A stretch of DNA of 64,000 nt from Heterohyrax brucei (Eukaryota > Chordata > Mammalia > Hyracoidea > Procaviidae), in assembly GCA_028571685.1 (NCBI GenBank), contig CM053162.1, positions 46,162,851-46,226,850 on the forward strand, given 5' to 3'. Position 1 is the stretch's first letter. The number at the start of each line of letters is the position of its first letter. The notes below the pieces were generated by a model. It saw only the letters and a program-made list of their open reading frames with translations, was not told where the DNA came from and ran no database searches. The position numbers and the translations under genes are program-made. Shown piece by piece: positions 1 to 11,187 of the stretch.

Positions 1-1781
1 GATGTCTTTTCTTGTCAACACTTAAAGAAGTCTTTTGCAGCAGATTTACTCAATGCAGTCTATCTTCTGATTTCTTGACTGTACTTCCATGGCTCTTAAT
101 TGTGGACCCAAGTAAAACAAAATCTTTGCCAACCTCAATCTTTTCTCCATTTATGATGATGCTGCTTATTGGCCCAGTTGTGAGGATTTCTGTTTTCTTG
201 ATACTGAAATGTAATCCATATTGAAGGCTGTGGTCTTTGATCTTCACCAGTGTTTCAAGTCATCTTCACTTTCAGGAAGCAAGGTTGTGTCGTCTGCTAA
301 TGAGTCTTCTTGCAATTTTGATGTCCTGTTCTTCACATAGTCAGGTGTCTTGGATTATTTGCTCAGCATTCAGATTGAACAGGAATAGTGAACAGATACA
401 ACCTTGATGCACACCTTTCCTGACTTCAAACTATGCAGTGTCCCCTTGTTCTGTTTGAACAGCTACCTCTTGATCCATGTACAGATTCCTCATAAGCACA
501 ACAAAGTGTTCTAGAACTCCCATTCTCTACAATATTATACATAATTTGTTATGATCCATATACTCAATAAAATTCAAGTCAACATCTTTCCAGTATTCTC
601 TGCTTTCAGCCAACAGCCATGTGATACCAGCAATGATATTCCTGGTTTCATGACCTGTTGTTAATACTGCCTGAAATTCTGGCAGTTTTCTGTCAATATA
701 CTGCTGCAGCCTTTTGAACGGTCCTTAGTAAAATTTTACTTATGTGTGGTATTAATGAAAATTGTTTGATAATTTCAGCATTTGGTTGGATCACCTTTCT
801 TCAGAGTAGGCATAAATACAGATCTCTTCTGGACGGTTGGCCTGATACCTGTCCTCCAAATTTCTTGCACTGATAAGTGAGCGTTTCCAATGCTGCATCC
901 ATTTATTGCAACTTCTCTATTGATATTCCATCTATTCCTGGAGCCTTGTTTTTTGCCAGTGCCTTCAATGAAGATCAGACTTCTTCCTTTGGTACTGTTG
1001 GTTCCTGATCACATGCTACCTCTTGAAATAGTTGAACATCCACCAGTTCTTTCTGGTAGAAAGACTCCTTATATTCTTTCCATCTTCTTTTGATGTTTCT
1101 TGCATCATTTAATATTTTCCCCATAGAATCATTCAGTATTGCAAGTCAAGTCTTGAGTTATCTCTTCAGTTCCTGCTTGAGAAATGCAGTGTATGTTCTT
1201 CCTTTTTGGTTTTCAATCTCCAGCTCTTTGCATGTGTTGCTCCAGTACTTTGTCTTCTCTAGCTGCCTTTTGAAATCTTCAGTTCAGTTCTTTTGCTTCT
1301 TCATTTCTTCCTCTTGCTTTAGCTACTTGACATTCAAGAGGAAGTTTTAGTGTCTCTTCCGACATCCAATCTGGTCTCTTCTTTCTTTCCTGCCTCTCTA
1401 ATGACCTCTTGTTTTCTTCATGAGTGTTAGTTTTTATGTCATTCCACAACTTGTCTAGTCTTCAGTCATTACTGTTCAACACATTAAATCTGTTCTTGAG
1501 ATCATCTCTAAACTCAGATGGGATACACTCAAGGTCATAGTTGGGCTCTCGTGGACATGATCTAATTTTCTTCAGTTTCAGTTTGAACTGCCCTATGAGT
1601 AATTGATGGTCTGTGCTTGAATCAGCACCTGGCCTTGTTTTGACTGATGATATTGAGCTTTTCTACTGTCTCTTTCCACAAACGTAGTCGATTGCTTCTT
1701 ATGTATTCCATCTGGTGAGGGCTTTGTGTGTAGTCACTATTTATGTTGGTGAAGAAAGATACTTGCAGTGAAGAATTCATT
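1..1781 (-). mobile_element. RTE (BovB-like) LINE, 3' and middle part, cut by window start
   Basis: Read on the minus strand this is a degenerate RTE-type non-LTR retrotransposon. Reverse-strand translation of the first 250 bases gives the region just after the reverse-transcriptase core (residues like HSLQYGLHFSIKKTEILTT), which also occurs on the plus strand near 17530-17590 in a second copy. The upper end (1690-1781) matches the endonuclease C-terminus of that copy (CACCAGATGGAATACAT in reverse complement). The ORF is broken by many stops. Its 3' end lies outside the window and its 5' end is truncated inside the endonuclease. Element class is confident; subfamily is not assignable by eye. 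Confidence 0.9.
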
Positions 1782-2160
1782 GACACTATAGGAAAAGAAA
1801 TCCTGATCCTACCCTATGGTTCCAACCTAGAGCAGCATCATATGAGGCACATTTTTTTGTCTGGTTTAACTAGCTTTAAGTGAACACCACGTGTGTGTTC
1901 AGGAAAATGATGACAGCTGTGAGGCCTGGTAGGGGACATTTAAGAATGTGATTCTTACGGAGGGATTTGTGAAGAAGGGTGGCCAGTGTATGGAGAACAG
2001 GAAGTGTCTAGAGGGCTCTGGAAAAGACAGCGAGTGAAATTGTAACAAGTAACAAAGGCTTAAATGATAATAAATAAATGAAGCAAAAACGAGCAGTGGG
2101 TTGGATTCTGACAAGAGTTTATTAGACCGGTCAAGGTCCTGAGCGCTTTCGCTAAAAAAG
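1782..2160. other. no recognised feature
   Basis: Ordinary AT-rich sequence between the RTE and the first AfroSINE. I see no gene or repeat signature. Confidence 0.5.
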
Positions 2161-2320
2161 CAAACCAAGCCCTCTGCCATCCAGCCTCTTCTGACTTTTA
2201 GTGACCCAGAGACAGAGTAGAACAGGCCCATAGAGTTTCCAAGGACTGCCTGGTGGATTTGAACTGCAGACCTCTTGGTTGACAGCCATAGCACTTAACC
2301 ACTGTGCCACCAAGGTTTCC
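2161..2320 (-). mobile_element. AfroSINE
   Basis: Full-length-like copy in reverse orientation: tail complement (tagtgaccc), body complement (catagagtttccaagga), then head complement (cacttaaccactgtgccacc) ending gtttcc. Diverged, with no clear TSD. Confidence 0.9.
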
Positions 2321-3249
2321 AACTTCCTTGAATCCCAAGAAGCCTCTTTTTTCCTTCACTTCTTTCTATACACATTTGCGCCCACTTCACTTATGGATGC
2401 TCAAAAATTATATACTTCTCTGCATATTGCTCTTTCTTGTTATCTCTTACTCTGTTTTTGAGAAGAAGTATAAGGTTCTAAAAACCCAAATAGTTTTTAC
2501 TATGGAAGACTGGTTTCCCTACTAGTATTTCATTTCCAGAGATATAATACAGTCATGGTCATGTACTATGACAAAGGAGTCTTTTATATAGCAAATAGTC
2601 ACTTGTATTCTTGAGGGTTATTGGCCATTCCTTCTATTAGGGAAGTAAAGGCTAAATCATAACTTTAAAGTTAGACAAAAATAAGTTGTGTTGCTTTGGC
2701 TTTCCTGATACTGTCTGACTAGGGCACTCACTGTACTTTTTGTAAAACTCTTGACAGTTTTGAGGCCACACTGAGAATGTTCTGGAAGTATTTGTGATTT
2801 TTTTTTTTCCCTTATGAACTAAAGACAGCTCAGTAGCTCAATATGACCTAGATAGTGAATGTGAAACAGCCCACACTTCACTCATAGCCATTTCTCTTAT
2901 AATATAGTACATCTAAATATGCCTTTGAAATTCTGATTAGCTCAGGGCAGGGGAGTTTGAATGGCTTACATTCCACTGCCAAGAATTTTGCTGTTAAAGG
3001 AGATGTCTCGCAGTCCACAAGCTGAAACACAAACCACCTGGGAGGACAGAACCAAGAAACAGTTTCTCTCATATATTTCCAGAACCTTTTCCCATGTATA
3101 AACTTGAACTTTTTTCCTTCTGCACATAAACTGAAAAACCTCTCTTACAGAAAGCCAGTTACTCCCTCCAGTGTTGTAGATTCCCCAGAGTCACATGACC
3201 ATAAAACAATATTAAGAAAGCTTTTTTGTAGCCTTTTCTTAAATTTAAA
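2321..3249. other. no recognised feature
   Basis: No gene or repeat recognised. Short open frames are present on both strands but none resembles a known protein. Confidence 0.5.
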
Positions 3250-3735
3250 TGCTACTTTTCTTTTTTTTTGATAATTGTGCTTTAAGTGACAGTTTACAGT
3301 TCAAGTGAGTTTCTCTTTACACATGCATTGTTAAGTGACAGCAGTCACTCTTCCTGTAATGTCCAGCACTCCTCCTTTCTGTCCCAGGTTTTCTGGGTGC
3401 ACTCAGTCAGCTCCAGTCCCCTTTTGCCTTCTCATCTCACCTTTGGACAGGAGCTTCCCATTTAGTCTCACACATCCGCATCAACTAAGAAGCATTCTCT
3501 TCACGAGTATCATTTTAAGTCATATCAAAAAACCCACTGCTGTTGAGTTGATTCCAACTCCTAGTGACCCCATAGGACAGAGTGGAACTGCCCCTAAAGA
3601 GTTTCCAAGGAGTACCTAGTGGTCAAACTGCCGACCTTTTGATTAGCCACTGTAACACTTAACCGCTATGCCACCTTATGTCATATAGTTCAGTCTAATC
3701 TTTGAATAGTTGAGAGAAAGCTGTTTTAAAAGTCT
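3250..3735 (-). mobile_element. L1 3' UTR fragment, interrupted by an AfroSINE
   Basis: A poly(T) run near 3258-3270 begins an antisense L1 3' end. The body (gacaggagctt..., cagtctaatctttga) is the same family as 26630-26835 and 61322-61810. It is split at about 3525/3677 by the SINE listed next. Confidence 0.7.
3526..3676 (-). mobile_element. AfroSINE with target-site duplication
   Basis: Reverse-oriented AfroSINE (catagga cagagt ... gagtttccaagga ... cacttaaccgctatgccacc). Flanks taagtcatat (3516-3525) and tatgtcatat (3677-3686) form a 10-bp TSD with one mismatch, so the boundaries are well supported. Inserted in an older L1 3' UTR fragment. Confidence 0.93.
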
Positions 3736-4159
3736 GTGAACTCCCTAGTTCATCGCCTATCCTGGCTGTCTCTAATATCCTGAACTCCCCTACCGTGAAG
3801 CCTGCCATCAGGTGGATTCTCTGGAGAAAGACCACCTGACTGAGGGACAATGAAGCTCTCACCCCTGATTCATAGTCCTAGCTACACACTGGAATCACCC
3901 ACGAAATTCTGAAAAATGCTGACTGTTAGAACTTTCCTCAGTGATCTTGATTTCTTGGTCTGGGGTGGGGTCAGTTGCTGATAAGTTTTTCAAAGCTTCC
4001 CGTGAGGGAGCCCAACTCTGGGTCATGCCAGCACTAGCCTCGCAAGGTTTTTCTTCCTGACAGCTGATTTCAAACAGTATGACTCAATCTCCCAGACTGC
4101 CTCAGGCTTGCATCTGTCTAACAGCTCTGCCCGGTATTCCACCTGGGTCTCTGTTTCCC
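3736..4159. other. no recognised feature
   Basis: Nothing recognised. Confidence 0.45.
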
Positions 4160-4262
4160 AGGAGACAGTGAATTCTTTGAGAACTGGGCCCCTCATTGCA
4201 TCTGTTTCTCCAGTGGCTACTGCTTCCTGGGAGCTTAGTGAATGTTAACTGAATGAATGGAC
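4160..4262 (+). mobile_element. L2 LINE 3' end fragment
   Basis: The pattern gagaactgggcccctcat ... tagtgaatgttaactgaatgaatg resembles the 3' terminus of mammalian L2 (gagggcagggact ... caataaatatttgttgaatgaatg). Ancient and diverged. Confidence 0.6.
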
Positions 4263-5183
4263 ATTCCAAGCCAAGTGGAGTGCAAGATTGCCACCAGTCC
4301 CTGTGCTCTCGGGTTCACTTTTGAGACGCTGCATCACCCACGCCTCATTGTAGCACATCCAGAGTATACTTTGTATCGCAATGCATTCTGATCTTGAAAT
4401 CCCAGGGTTCCCACACGGGACACTCTCTGTGAGATTGTTCTATACAATTCCATTGGCCAAGGGAAGCTCACCATAACAAATTGGCTTCACATTTGCTAGG
4501 CTGTGGGCTGTCACCCACGGTGTTTGACTCAGTCATTCCAGGCCTGCTGTTCCACGGGTCCAGGGAGACAGTGCTGAGAATGCTGGGTGGTTCTGAGAAA
4601 TGTTCTAGAGGCCTTGGAAGCAAATGTACCATGAGGGATGGTTTCTCTTTGGAATGTTTCACTAGCTGACATCGTCACCTGTCATTCTCCTATTCTCAGA
4701 ATGACATCAGTTCTCTTGGGACACTGGGTGTGGTGGTTGGTGGTGCTAGCATTGTGGTTTACCTTTGTGTAGCCCTATTCCTTGTGACTAAATCTTCCAG
4801 AATGAAGTCTCATCCTGGGGCAGATAGACTTCAGGAAGGAGGCCTCTGTGACTCCTTGATATTGTCTGTACAGTATTGCATCAGTGTGCTTTAAAGAAGA
4901 TTTCTCTAAAGAGAGAAAGTCCCTCAGCTTTGACAAGATTCTTTAAGCTGTGACCCACAAAAGCTTTGACATGTCTACCTCTAGACTTCCCCACAGTTTA
5001 ACTTCTGACTGTTGCTAGGCCTTGAGAGTGTGAGTTCCACCACCATCTGGCACACAGATCCGGAAGGTTAGACCAGCCTCACTGAATATAGAAAGAGACA
5101 ACAAGTTACTTGATTTTCTGAGAACTTGGGAGTTAAAGGAATCCATTTAGTGGCCATCCTTCATTCTCCATCTTGGACACTGA
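4263..5183. other. no recognised feature
   Basis: Unique-looking sequence with no gene or repeat recognised. Confidence 0.5.
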
Positions 5184-5397
5184 TGGTGTGTGTGTGTGTG
5201 TACATGTGCATGTTAGTATATGAGTATGTGTGAATATATGTAAGTGTGTGAAAGTGAGTGAGAGAGAACATGTGTGTTAGTTTGTGGGTGTGTGCATGAG
5301 AGTGCAAGTGTGCGACAGCGTGAGTGTATGAGAAAGGGTGCGTGAGTATGTGAGAAGAGTCTGTGTCAGCGTGTGTGTGAAACAGAGTGCGTATATG
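5184..5397. repeat. degenerate GT-rich simple repeat
   Basis: Starts with a pure (GT) run near 5186-5200 and continues as interrupted GTGT/GTGA/GAGT motifs for about 200 bases. Open frames across it are low-complexity artefacts. Confidence 0.9.
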
Positions 5398-6299
5398 TCA
5401 CCTAAACCTCTGCTTGCCCGGAGCACGTATGTAGCGTCTGACTTCCAGCTGTGTCTCACTTTTCCTGAGTTCATCCACCACGGCAAGTCATGGTTTTCTT
5501 GGTCTCTGTGATGCTTCTTCACAACAGCTGAGATCTCCCCGGGGAGATTAACCTCCGCCCCCAGCGTTCCCGCTCTCCTGCCCACCCCCACACCCCCGTC
5601 TCCAGGCTGGGGGGTGCTTCTTTCCAGCGAGACGCATGCGCCGCTGCGTCCTCTTGCTCCCTGCACCAAAGCGCCATCAGGGACTCTCTGTGGCTGGGCG
5701 CCCCTTCCACCCATCTGCCCCACCCGTTCCTGCCTGGGCAGTGGCCGTGGTGAAGGCAGACACTGTCCTCCAGCCACTGACAAAGCCCCAGCCAGTGGCA
5801 CACGGTCCCCGGGACATGTTTAACCGCATTCTCTTGGCGGTGGAAAGGTTGACGATCAAGGGCTTTAGGGCATGAAGCTAATCCCGGGGCTGCTGAGGCT
5901 CTAATATGACCTACCCAGCACGAAGCTAGGGTGACCGCACCCAGGACTGAGTAATGAAGAAGTCGGCGTGGGCTGGCCCGGAAAATCACAGTCAAACCCA
6001 CCAGCTCTCTGACCAGCTGGACCCACATCTGTCCTGGGGAGAGCAGAACACGTTGTGGGGGGAGCTTCTTCCTCATTCCCTCCCCGTGGGGTGATTTCTA
6101 GCCAGCTTTCCCACCTTCTTCACCCATGTGGACTTGTATTTCCATCCAAAGAGCTGGCAAGGGGCCTCCCTCATTAGGTTCTTGGAGCTGAAATAGGAAA
6201 AAGATTGGGGTGGTGCTGAGGCCAAAGAGGGCACTTTTCCTGGCAGACACTCTGCTCTGAAATCAGAAGTAGCACCCATGTGAGGTGGATGACCCAGGC
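5398..6299. other. GC-richer patch, no gene established
   Basis: 5500-6060 is clearly richer in G, C and CpG than the rest of the window (for example gagacgcatgcgccgctgcg near 5630). Open frames of 60-185 codons exist on both strands, as expected by chance in GC-rich DNA. None resembles a known protein. It could be a weak CpG island or regulatory patch; no promoter motif was identified. Confidence 0.35.
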
Positions 6300-6315
6300 T
6301 TTGCTGTTAAACTAG

Positions 6316-6466
6316 GAGTCTGAGTGGTGCAAATGGTTAGCAACTGGTTATATCCTGGCTTACTACTAACAGTTCAAAGCCACGTAGAGGTGCCTCAGAA
6401 GAAAGGCCTGGTGATCTACTTTTGAAAAGTCACAGTCATGAAGAACTTTTAAAAAAGTTTTGTTTG
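6316..6466 (+). mobile_element. AfroSINE (diverged variant) with 16-bp TSD
   Basis: Diverged AfroSINE-like unit (gagtctgagtggtgcaaatgg ... ggtgatctacttttgaaaag). It is bounded by a perfect 16-bp direct repeat tttgctgttaaactag at 6300-6315 and 6467-6482, typical of LINE-driven insertion. The downstream half is shorter than usual. Confidence 0.85.
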
Positions 6467-6482
6467 TTTGCTGTTAAACTAG

Positions 6483-6785
6483 TTCTGGGAATCTGAGATC
6501 AATATTTTCTCTTGTTCAGATTTTTCTATGTGTGAACCTCACATAGATATGACCACCTGTTTAAGTACATGGACATCGTTGTTGACACCTCTCCTCAAGG
6601 GATACAATATGGAAACCATATCTGCACACAAGAACGACAAGACAGCGAGAAGCAGCAGCGGAGAAATGGTGGCAGCAGAACCACAAGACTGGCGTTAGAC
6701 AGTGGGGTGGGCTTCTCTGTTCACAGAGCAACGTGGCTACAGTGGGTGTGCAGACCCATGGAGCGAGAGAGCTGAGCATCTTCGA
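6483..6785. other. no recognised feature
   Basis: Nothing recognised. Confidence 0.45.
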
Positions 6786-7097
6786 GTAGGAGGCTCCCTG
6801 GTGGAAAGGGTACCAGCTTACTGGTGGAGCTAAAGAGCTTTGTAACACCTGCCTGAATAAGTCAGAGGCTGGGCAGACAGTTCAATACCCCACAGGCAGA
6901 GGGAGGCCTGACTTCAGGCACACCCAAGGAGCTGTCCTGACTGCAAAACTGTATCCTGAGTCATTCCTGATCCTGAATTGTGGTCATTACTTCCCTAATA
7001 AACCCCGTAACTGTGAATGTGGTCTGTGAGTTCTGTGTGGTCGTTGCAACCAGTTATCCACCTCAGCAGAGGAGTAGAGCACTGTGGGAGGGACAAC
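6786..7097 (+). mobile_element. possible ERVL-type LTR
   Basis: Contains a polyadenylation-signal-like aataaa near 6998 followed by ctgtgaatgtggtctgtgag and an end in ...gggacaaca, resembling the R-U5 part of ERVL-class LTRs. The start is uncertain. Support comes mainly from the primer-binding-like sequence immediately downstream. Confidence 0.4.
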
Positions 7098-7098
7098 A

Positions 7099-7118
7099 GG
7101 TGTCAGAATTGGTAAAAA
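7099..7118 (+). promoter_or_regulatory. possible retroviral primer binding site
   Basis: ggtgtcagaattggt directly after the putative LTR resembles the tRNA-Leu-type primer binding site of ERVL elements (tggtgtcagaagtgg). No gag/pol frame is recognisable downstream. Confidence 0.35.
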
Positions 7119-8439
7119 GGTTGGAGACAGGAGGTACGTCTGACCTCCGCCTCATAGGAATCTGCTCTGGACTGATGCTGATGGTGGCACTCTCTCCCCT
7201 TCATGAAGGCAGAGGCCAGTCACTGCTGTTTTACAACCCCCAAAACCTGTGTTTGTAACTACTACCTACAGAGACGCTGAGGCAATACAAGGGGACACAG
7301 GAGTCATACAAATAGCAGGTGATACAGGGATTCAGAAGAATGAAAATGCGTAAGCTGGAAAACACCAAACAAGATGATAAGAGGAAGGTGAAGGGTAGAA
7401 TGAGAAAGAGTAACATGATAATTCTAGAAAAGAAAGCCTTGTACTCTGCTGTGAAAGCCAGTTTGTTCTTCTGAAAACTTGACATTGAGAGGGTTTATAG
7501 AAGATACCCCTGTTGATCTGAAAATTGTGTCTTAGTCTTTCCAACCCTACTGACCAGCCCTGCCTGCCGTCAGGGTCCAAGCCCGTTTTCTTCTGCTCCC
7601 AGCCCAGCCTAGCCCATGCCTGTGGGTCTCCAGCCAGCCCTTCTTCTCCACACACCCTATTACTGCTACACCCAGATGCACTCTCCCTGTTCTCTGTGAG
7701 CAACCTGAACCTGTGACTTCTTTAGGACCTTTCCCTTAGGCTAAGAGAACCTTTTACCCTCCAGAGAGCTGGAGGTGCCTGGGATGGTGTAAACTCCCAA
7801 GGTCACCTGTATCCAACGATGGGCTCGAGGTGAAAGCCCAGCTCCCTTGCCTCAAGTACAAACTCTGAGGTGTAGTTTATGCTCCAGGACATCCCAAAGG
7901 CCAGGTATGGAGCAGGTTTCACCTGACAGTGACCATCTAGTTGGCTTCTTCCCTCATACCAAACTTCCACAACTCCCTTTCAGATTTCTTGTGAGTATAC
8001 CATCTTGATAATCACTTGTGCACACAACCTCATCTGGGGAACCAGATTTAAGATACTGTGGTTAGCAGGATCCACTGAAGTCTCTAGGGAGACAGAGTTA
8101 AATCACGCTGACTGGACATCACGCCAGACCTGAAGCTCTGGCATGCTTCATTCAGTGGGTCTGAGAACCCCTGAATGAAAGGAGGGTAGAATCTTCTCTG
8201 AGGGAGAGATTCTAGAAGGCAAAGAACGTGGTGGGTCAGTCACTCATCCCCCTGGGGAATGTCAACTGCACACAGTGACTTCTTGGGTAAAAATAAGACA
8301 GAAAGAGTGAGCAAGTGGTCCTTATTCCCAATGAGAGAAAGGAATCTGGTCCCACGCCCTGCTACTCCCACATTGTAAACCTGTGAGCGGCCTGTCTGTG
8401 GCCTGTTGCTGTACCGTACACTAAGGGCCAGAGTTATCA
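7119..8439. other. no recognised feature
   Basis: Might include decayed ERV internal sequence just after 7119, but no conserved retroviral motif was seen. Otherwise nothing recognised. Confidence 0.4.
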
Positions 8440-8500
8440 GGGAACAACAACAAACTCAAACTCATTGTTTTCAGGTTGATTCCAACTCAGAGGAGAGGAA
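8440..8500 (-). mobile_element. AfroSINE/RTE 3'-end scrap
   Basis: acaacaacaaactc... followed by gttgattccaactcagag resembles the reverse complement of an AfroSINE/RTE tail. Very short. Confidence 0.4.
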
Positions 8501-8708
8501 ATGGGCTAGTGCCTGTGGGCTAAGGTGACAGGTTGAGGGGGAACATTCTAGAAGAGTGAGTGGAATAAGATGAGCAGTGAGAAGAGGGCCTTTGGGGACT
8601 TCTGCCCTTCAATGCGGCTAGACCCGGGCCACAGCCTTGCAGTCCCCTCAGTGGAAGTCACTCTCTGCCAGGCCACCTGCAGGACTTTCACCCTGCAACT
8701 GCTGAACA

Positions 8709-9060
8709 TGTTACAGGACAAAACTCCAGATTTTCATTACCTGTCCCCCCCTCAAAAAACAATCTCGGAGACAGGTATTAGAGTGAGTAATAAAAGGTGT
8801 TTATTAACCATGTTCTGCCGGCAAGAACACAAGGGACAGACTACCGGTCCCAATCTCCAGGCCCGTCCCAATTGGGCAAGCATTTTTATGTAAGGGGCTT
8901 CTTGGGTGTGGTGGGGGTCAGAGGAACAGTTTCAGCAGTGGGGAGGTACCCTTGTCCCAAAAGCAGGTTGAGAGGGGTTCCTGCCCAGAGTAGGCTGGTG
9001 AATATGCTCATCAAAAGCCGGGGTCAGTACTCCAACTGTTTCCTGGGGCAATCTTAACCA
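8709..9060 (-). mobile_element. possible ERV LTR
   Basis: On the minus strand there is a ttaataaacacc polyadenylation-like segment followed by a short downstream region, giving an LTR-like layout. Neither TG...CA ends nor a TSD could be fixed. An A-rich run lies at 9121-9133. Confidence 0.3.
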
Positions 9061-10380
9061 CTGAGTCTGCCTGGATGGCTCCCTGACCTCAGCAGCCTCC
9101 ACTTGGTTTGATGTACCTGAAAAAAAAAAAAACTATAAAAATACTGCAAAGATTACTATCTCAGTGGCTCCTGTCAGTTAATGTGTGACTTCCTGGGCCA
9201 GGTAGAAAGGAAGTCAGGAGTTCTAAGAAAAGAAAAGAAAAACACAAGTAAAAAGTCAATTCTACCAGAAGAATTAAATCCTGGCTGTCTATTTTAACTT
9301 CCCTTTTTAAAATCAGAGTATCTAAAGATTTTCTCCTGTCTCAAACATAAGCCTTTCGTCCTTCAGTAATTCCTATAAAACACAATACACTAAGGTGAGA
9401 GTAGGTGGCGATTGCCACCAAAGGTTATCCTTCCTGAGGAGCCACATTCTCCAGAGTTTCAGGTAAGGGCGGTCCAAAGAAAAGACATAGGATTCAACAG
9501 GGACTCTACACACACGCACTTCCGGTCTTCTCTCATCCATGCATTGATGTTAGTCATGGACTGTTACGTCAGGCAGGTGACAAGGCTGTGAAGCTCATGG
9601 TAAAGTCAGGCTCTGGGCTTCCCGAAGTGTACTGCTTGGCTAAGCCCTGGATGTCATCTTGACAAAAACAACTACCAGCTCAGGTCACAGGAAAAGTGAT
9701 GGAGTTGAGAGAAAGAAAGTGAAACATCCCAGGGCCTTGAGACCTGTCTAACGACTATGGGCCACTCCACCTACTCAAGAGTCATCTCCTTCTCCAGCTG
9801 CGCACACAGTTGTGACCTGCTGCCTGGAGAATGCAGGTGCCACCACCTGAGTCTTGTCCAGGAGAAGAACAGCTTTCTGCCTCTAAGAAGAAGCCTGTTT
9901 CTAGGCCTCACAGGGTTGTCCTCTGCCTGTCTTCCTCCTCCCTCCTGAGTTGTGGTAATCCTTCTTCCCTGTGCGGTGTCGGGGTGTCTTTACTGGAATT
10001 CATCCTACACTTGTAGGTGTTTATCAGTCAGGGACCAGGGATGTGCTTACTCCTGTCAGTATGGGAAGGTCCTGATGCAGCACACACTTTCTTTCTCCGC
10101 TGTCAGGCCTTCCACTGACATACCTCTTTCACACTTCAAGGTCAGGCTGAGGCCTCAAGGCATGACGGGAAACTCTTTAGCAGTAAAGACAGAGTTTCTA
10201 GGAGATAAAAGGTCTTTGAATAAGGATGTCCTATTTTAGACAGCTCATGGCAGCCATATTTGTGAAATTACACCCACTGCCGTCAAGTTGGGTCTTTCTC
10301 ACAGCAAAGCCACAGGTCAGAGTTGTGAAGTTATTGTGGCCGTATTTGTCATGTTTTTTGATTAGTCTTAACAAATACCC
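9061..10380. other. no recognised feature
   Basis: Includes a 13-base A run at about 9120-9132 and an A-rich gaaaagaaaag tract at about 9226-9242. No gene or repeat family recognised. Confidence 0.45.
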
Positions 10381-11066
10381 ATGAAAAGTTACACAACTCC
10401 ACAATGTGTAGAAATTATTCACATTTATTATCAAAATGGGTGTTCTGTTCACTAGACATTCGTGTGTTATGTGAAATTTAGGACGTCAACATTTAATCAA
10501 AAAATTTGAGACAGTTGGGTCTGTTGCCAATCAGACAATGCCTCTGCATTAACAAACTACACTTTCCAATGAAAACATTGCTACTATTTGTCAGAATGTA
10601 CACAAGAATCCATCCCTAATCAATTTCTCGGCAAGTACAAGAACTGGGCCTTTCATTGACCACAATTTGGCAGATTTTGCATCTGGACTTGAAGCTTTCA
10701 TCTTACAAAATTGTTATAACTCAAGAACTGAAGTCCAGCAACCATAGATTGCCCTACATTTGCTTACTTATTGAGCTTTGGAACAACTGGAAGTTGACCA
10801 TACTTTGGCCAAAAAAATCATCTTTGGGTGACAAGGCCCGTTTTTGGATGAATGGTTTGCTAACAAATAAAACTGTCACATGTGGAGTTATGAGGATCCA
10901 ATGGAGATTCAAGAACATCCGCTTCATCCAAAAAAAGTTACCGTTTGGTGTAGATTTGGGTCCAGCAGAATCACTGGCCTTTATTTTTTCCAAGATGAAT
11001 GAGGAGAGGCTGTGACTGTCAGTGGTGAAAGATATCAGGCTATGATGAATGATTATTTTTGGCCTT
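10381..11066 (+). pseudogene. Tc1/mariner-superfamily transposase relic
   Basis: Conceptual translation with frameshifts gives, in order: an N-terminal helix-turn-helix-like part starting MKSYTTPQCVEIIHIYYQNG at 10381; a linker KKFETVGSV (about 10500) then NIATICQNVHKNPSL; ILHLDLKLSSYKIVITQELK (about 10675-10735); a degraded DEAHFWLNG catalytic block readable as DKARFWMNG after a one-base shift (first catalytic Asp codon about 10830); then HPLHPKKVTVWC, GLYFFQDE, and AVTVSGERYQAMMND. This order matches transposases of the IS630/Tc1/mariner superfamily that I know mainly from arthropod genomes. The C-terminal catalytic part is missing. At least two stops and several shifts make it dead. No terminal inverted repeats were found. 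Confidence 0.8.
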
Positions 11067-11187
11067 TCCTGGAACCTGCACCTTGAATTCAGACTTCTAG
11101 CCTAATGGACTGTGAGAAAATAAACTTCTCTGGTAAAGCCATCCACTTGTGGTGGTTCTGTTATAGTAGCACTAGATGACTAAGACA
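11066..11187 (+). mobile_element. MaLR-like LTR, 3' end only
   Basis: gacttctagcctaatggac, then gagaaaataaacttctc, then gtagcactagatgactaag matches the last ~120 bases of the solo LTRs at 28449, 29349 and 48088. It abuts the transposase relic at about 11066, so either the LTR was truncated by a deletion or the two became fused. Confidence 0.85.

Noticed and set aside
5519-6076. Overlapping long open frames (185 and 174 codons) on the minus strand
   Set aside because: GC-rich composition gives open frames on both strands. The translations show no domain or known motif, and there is no promoter or splice support.
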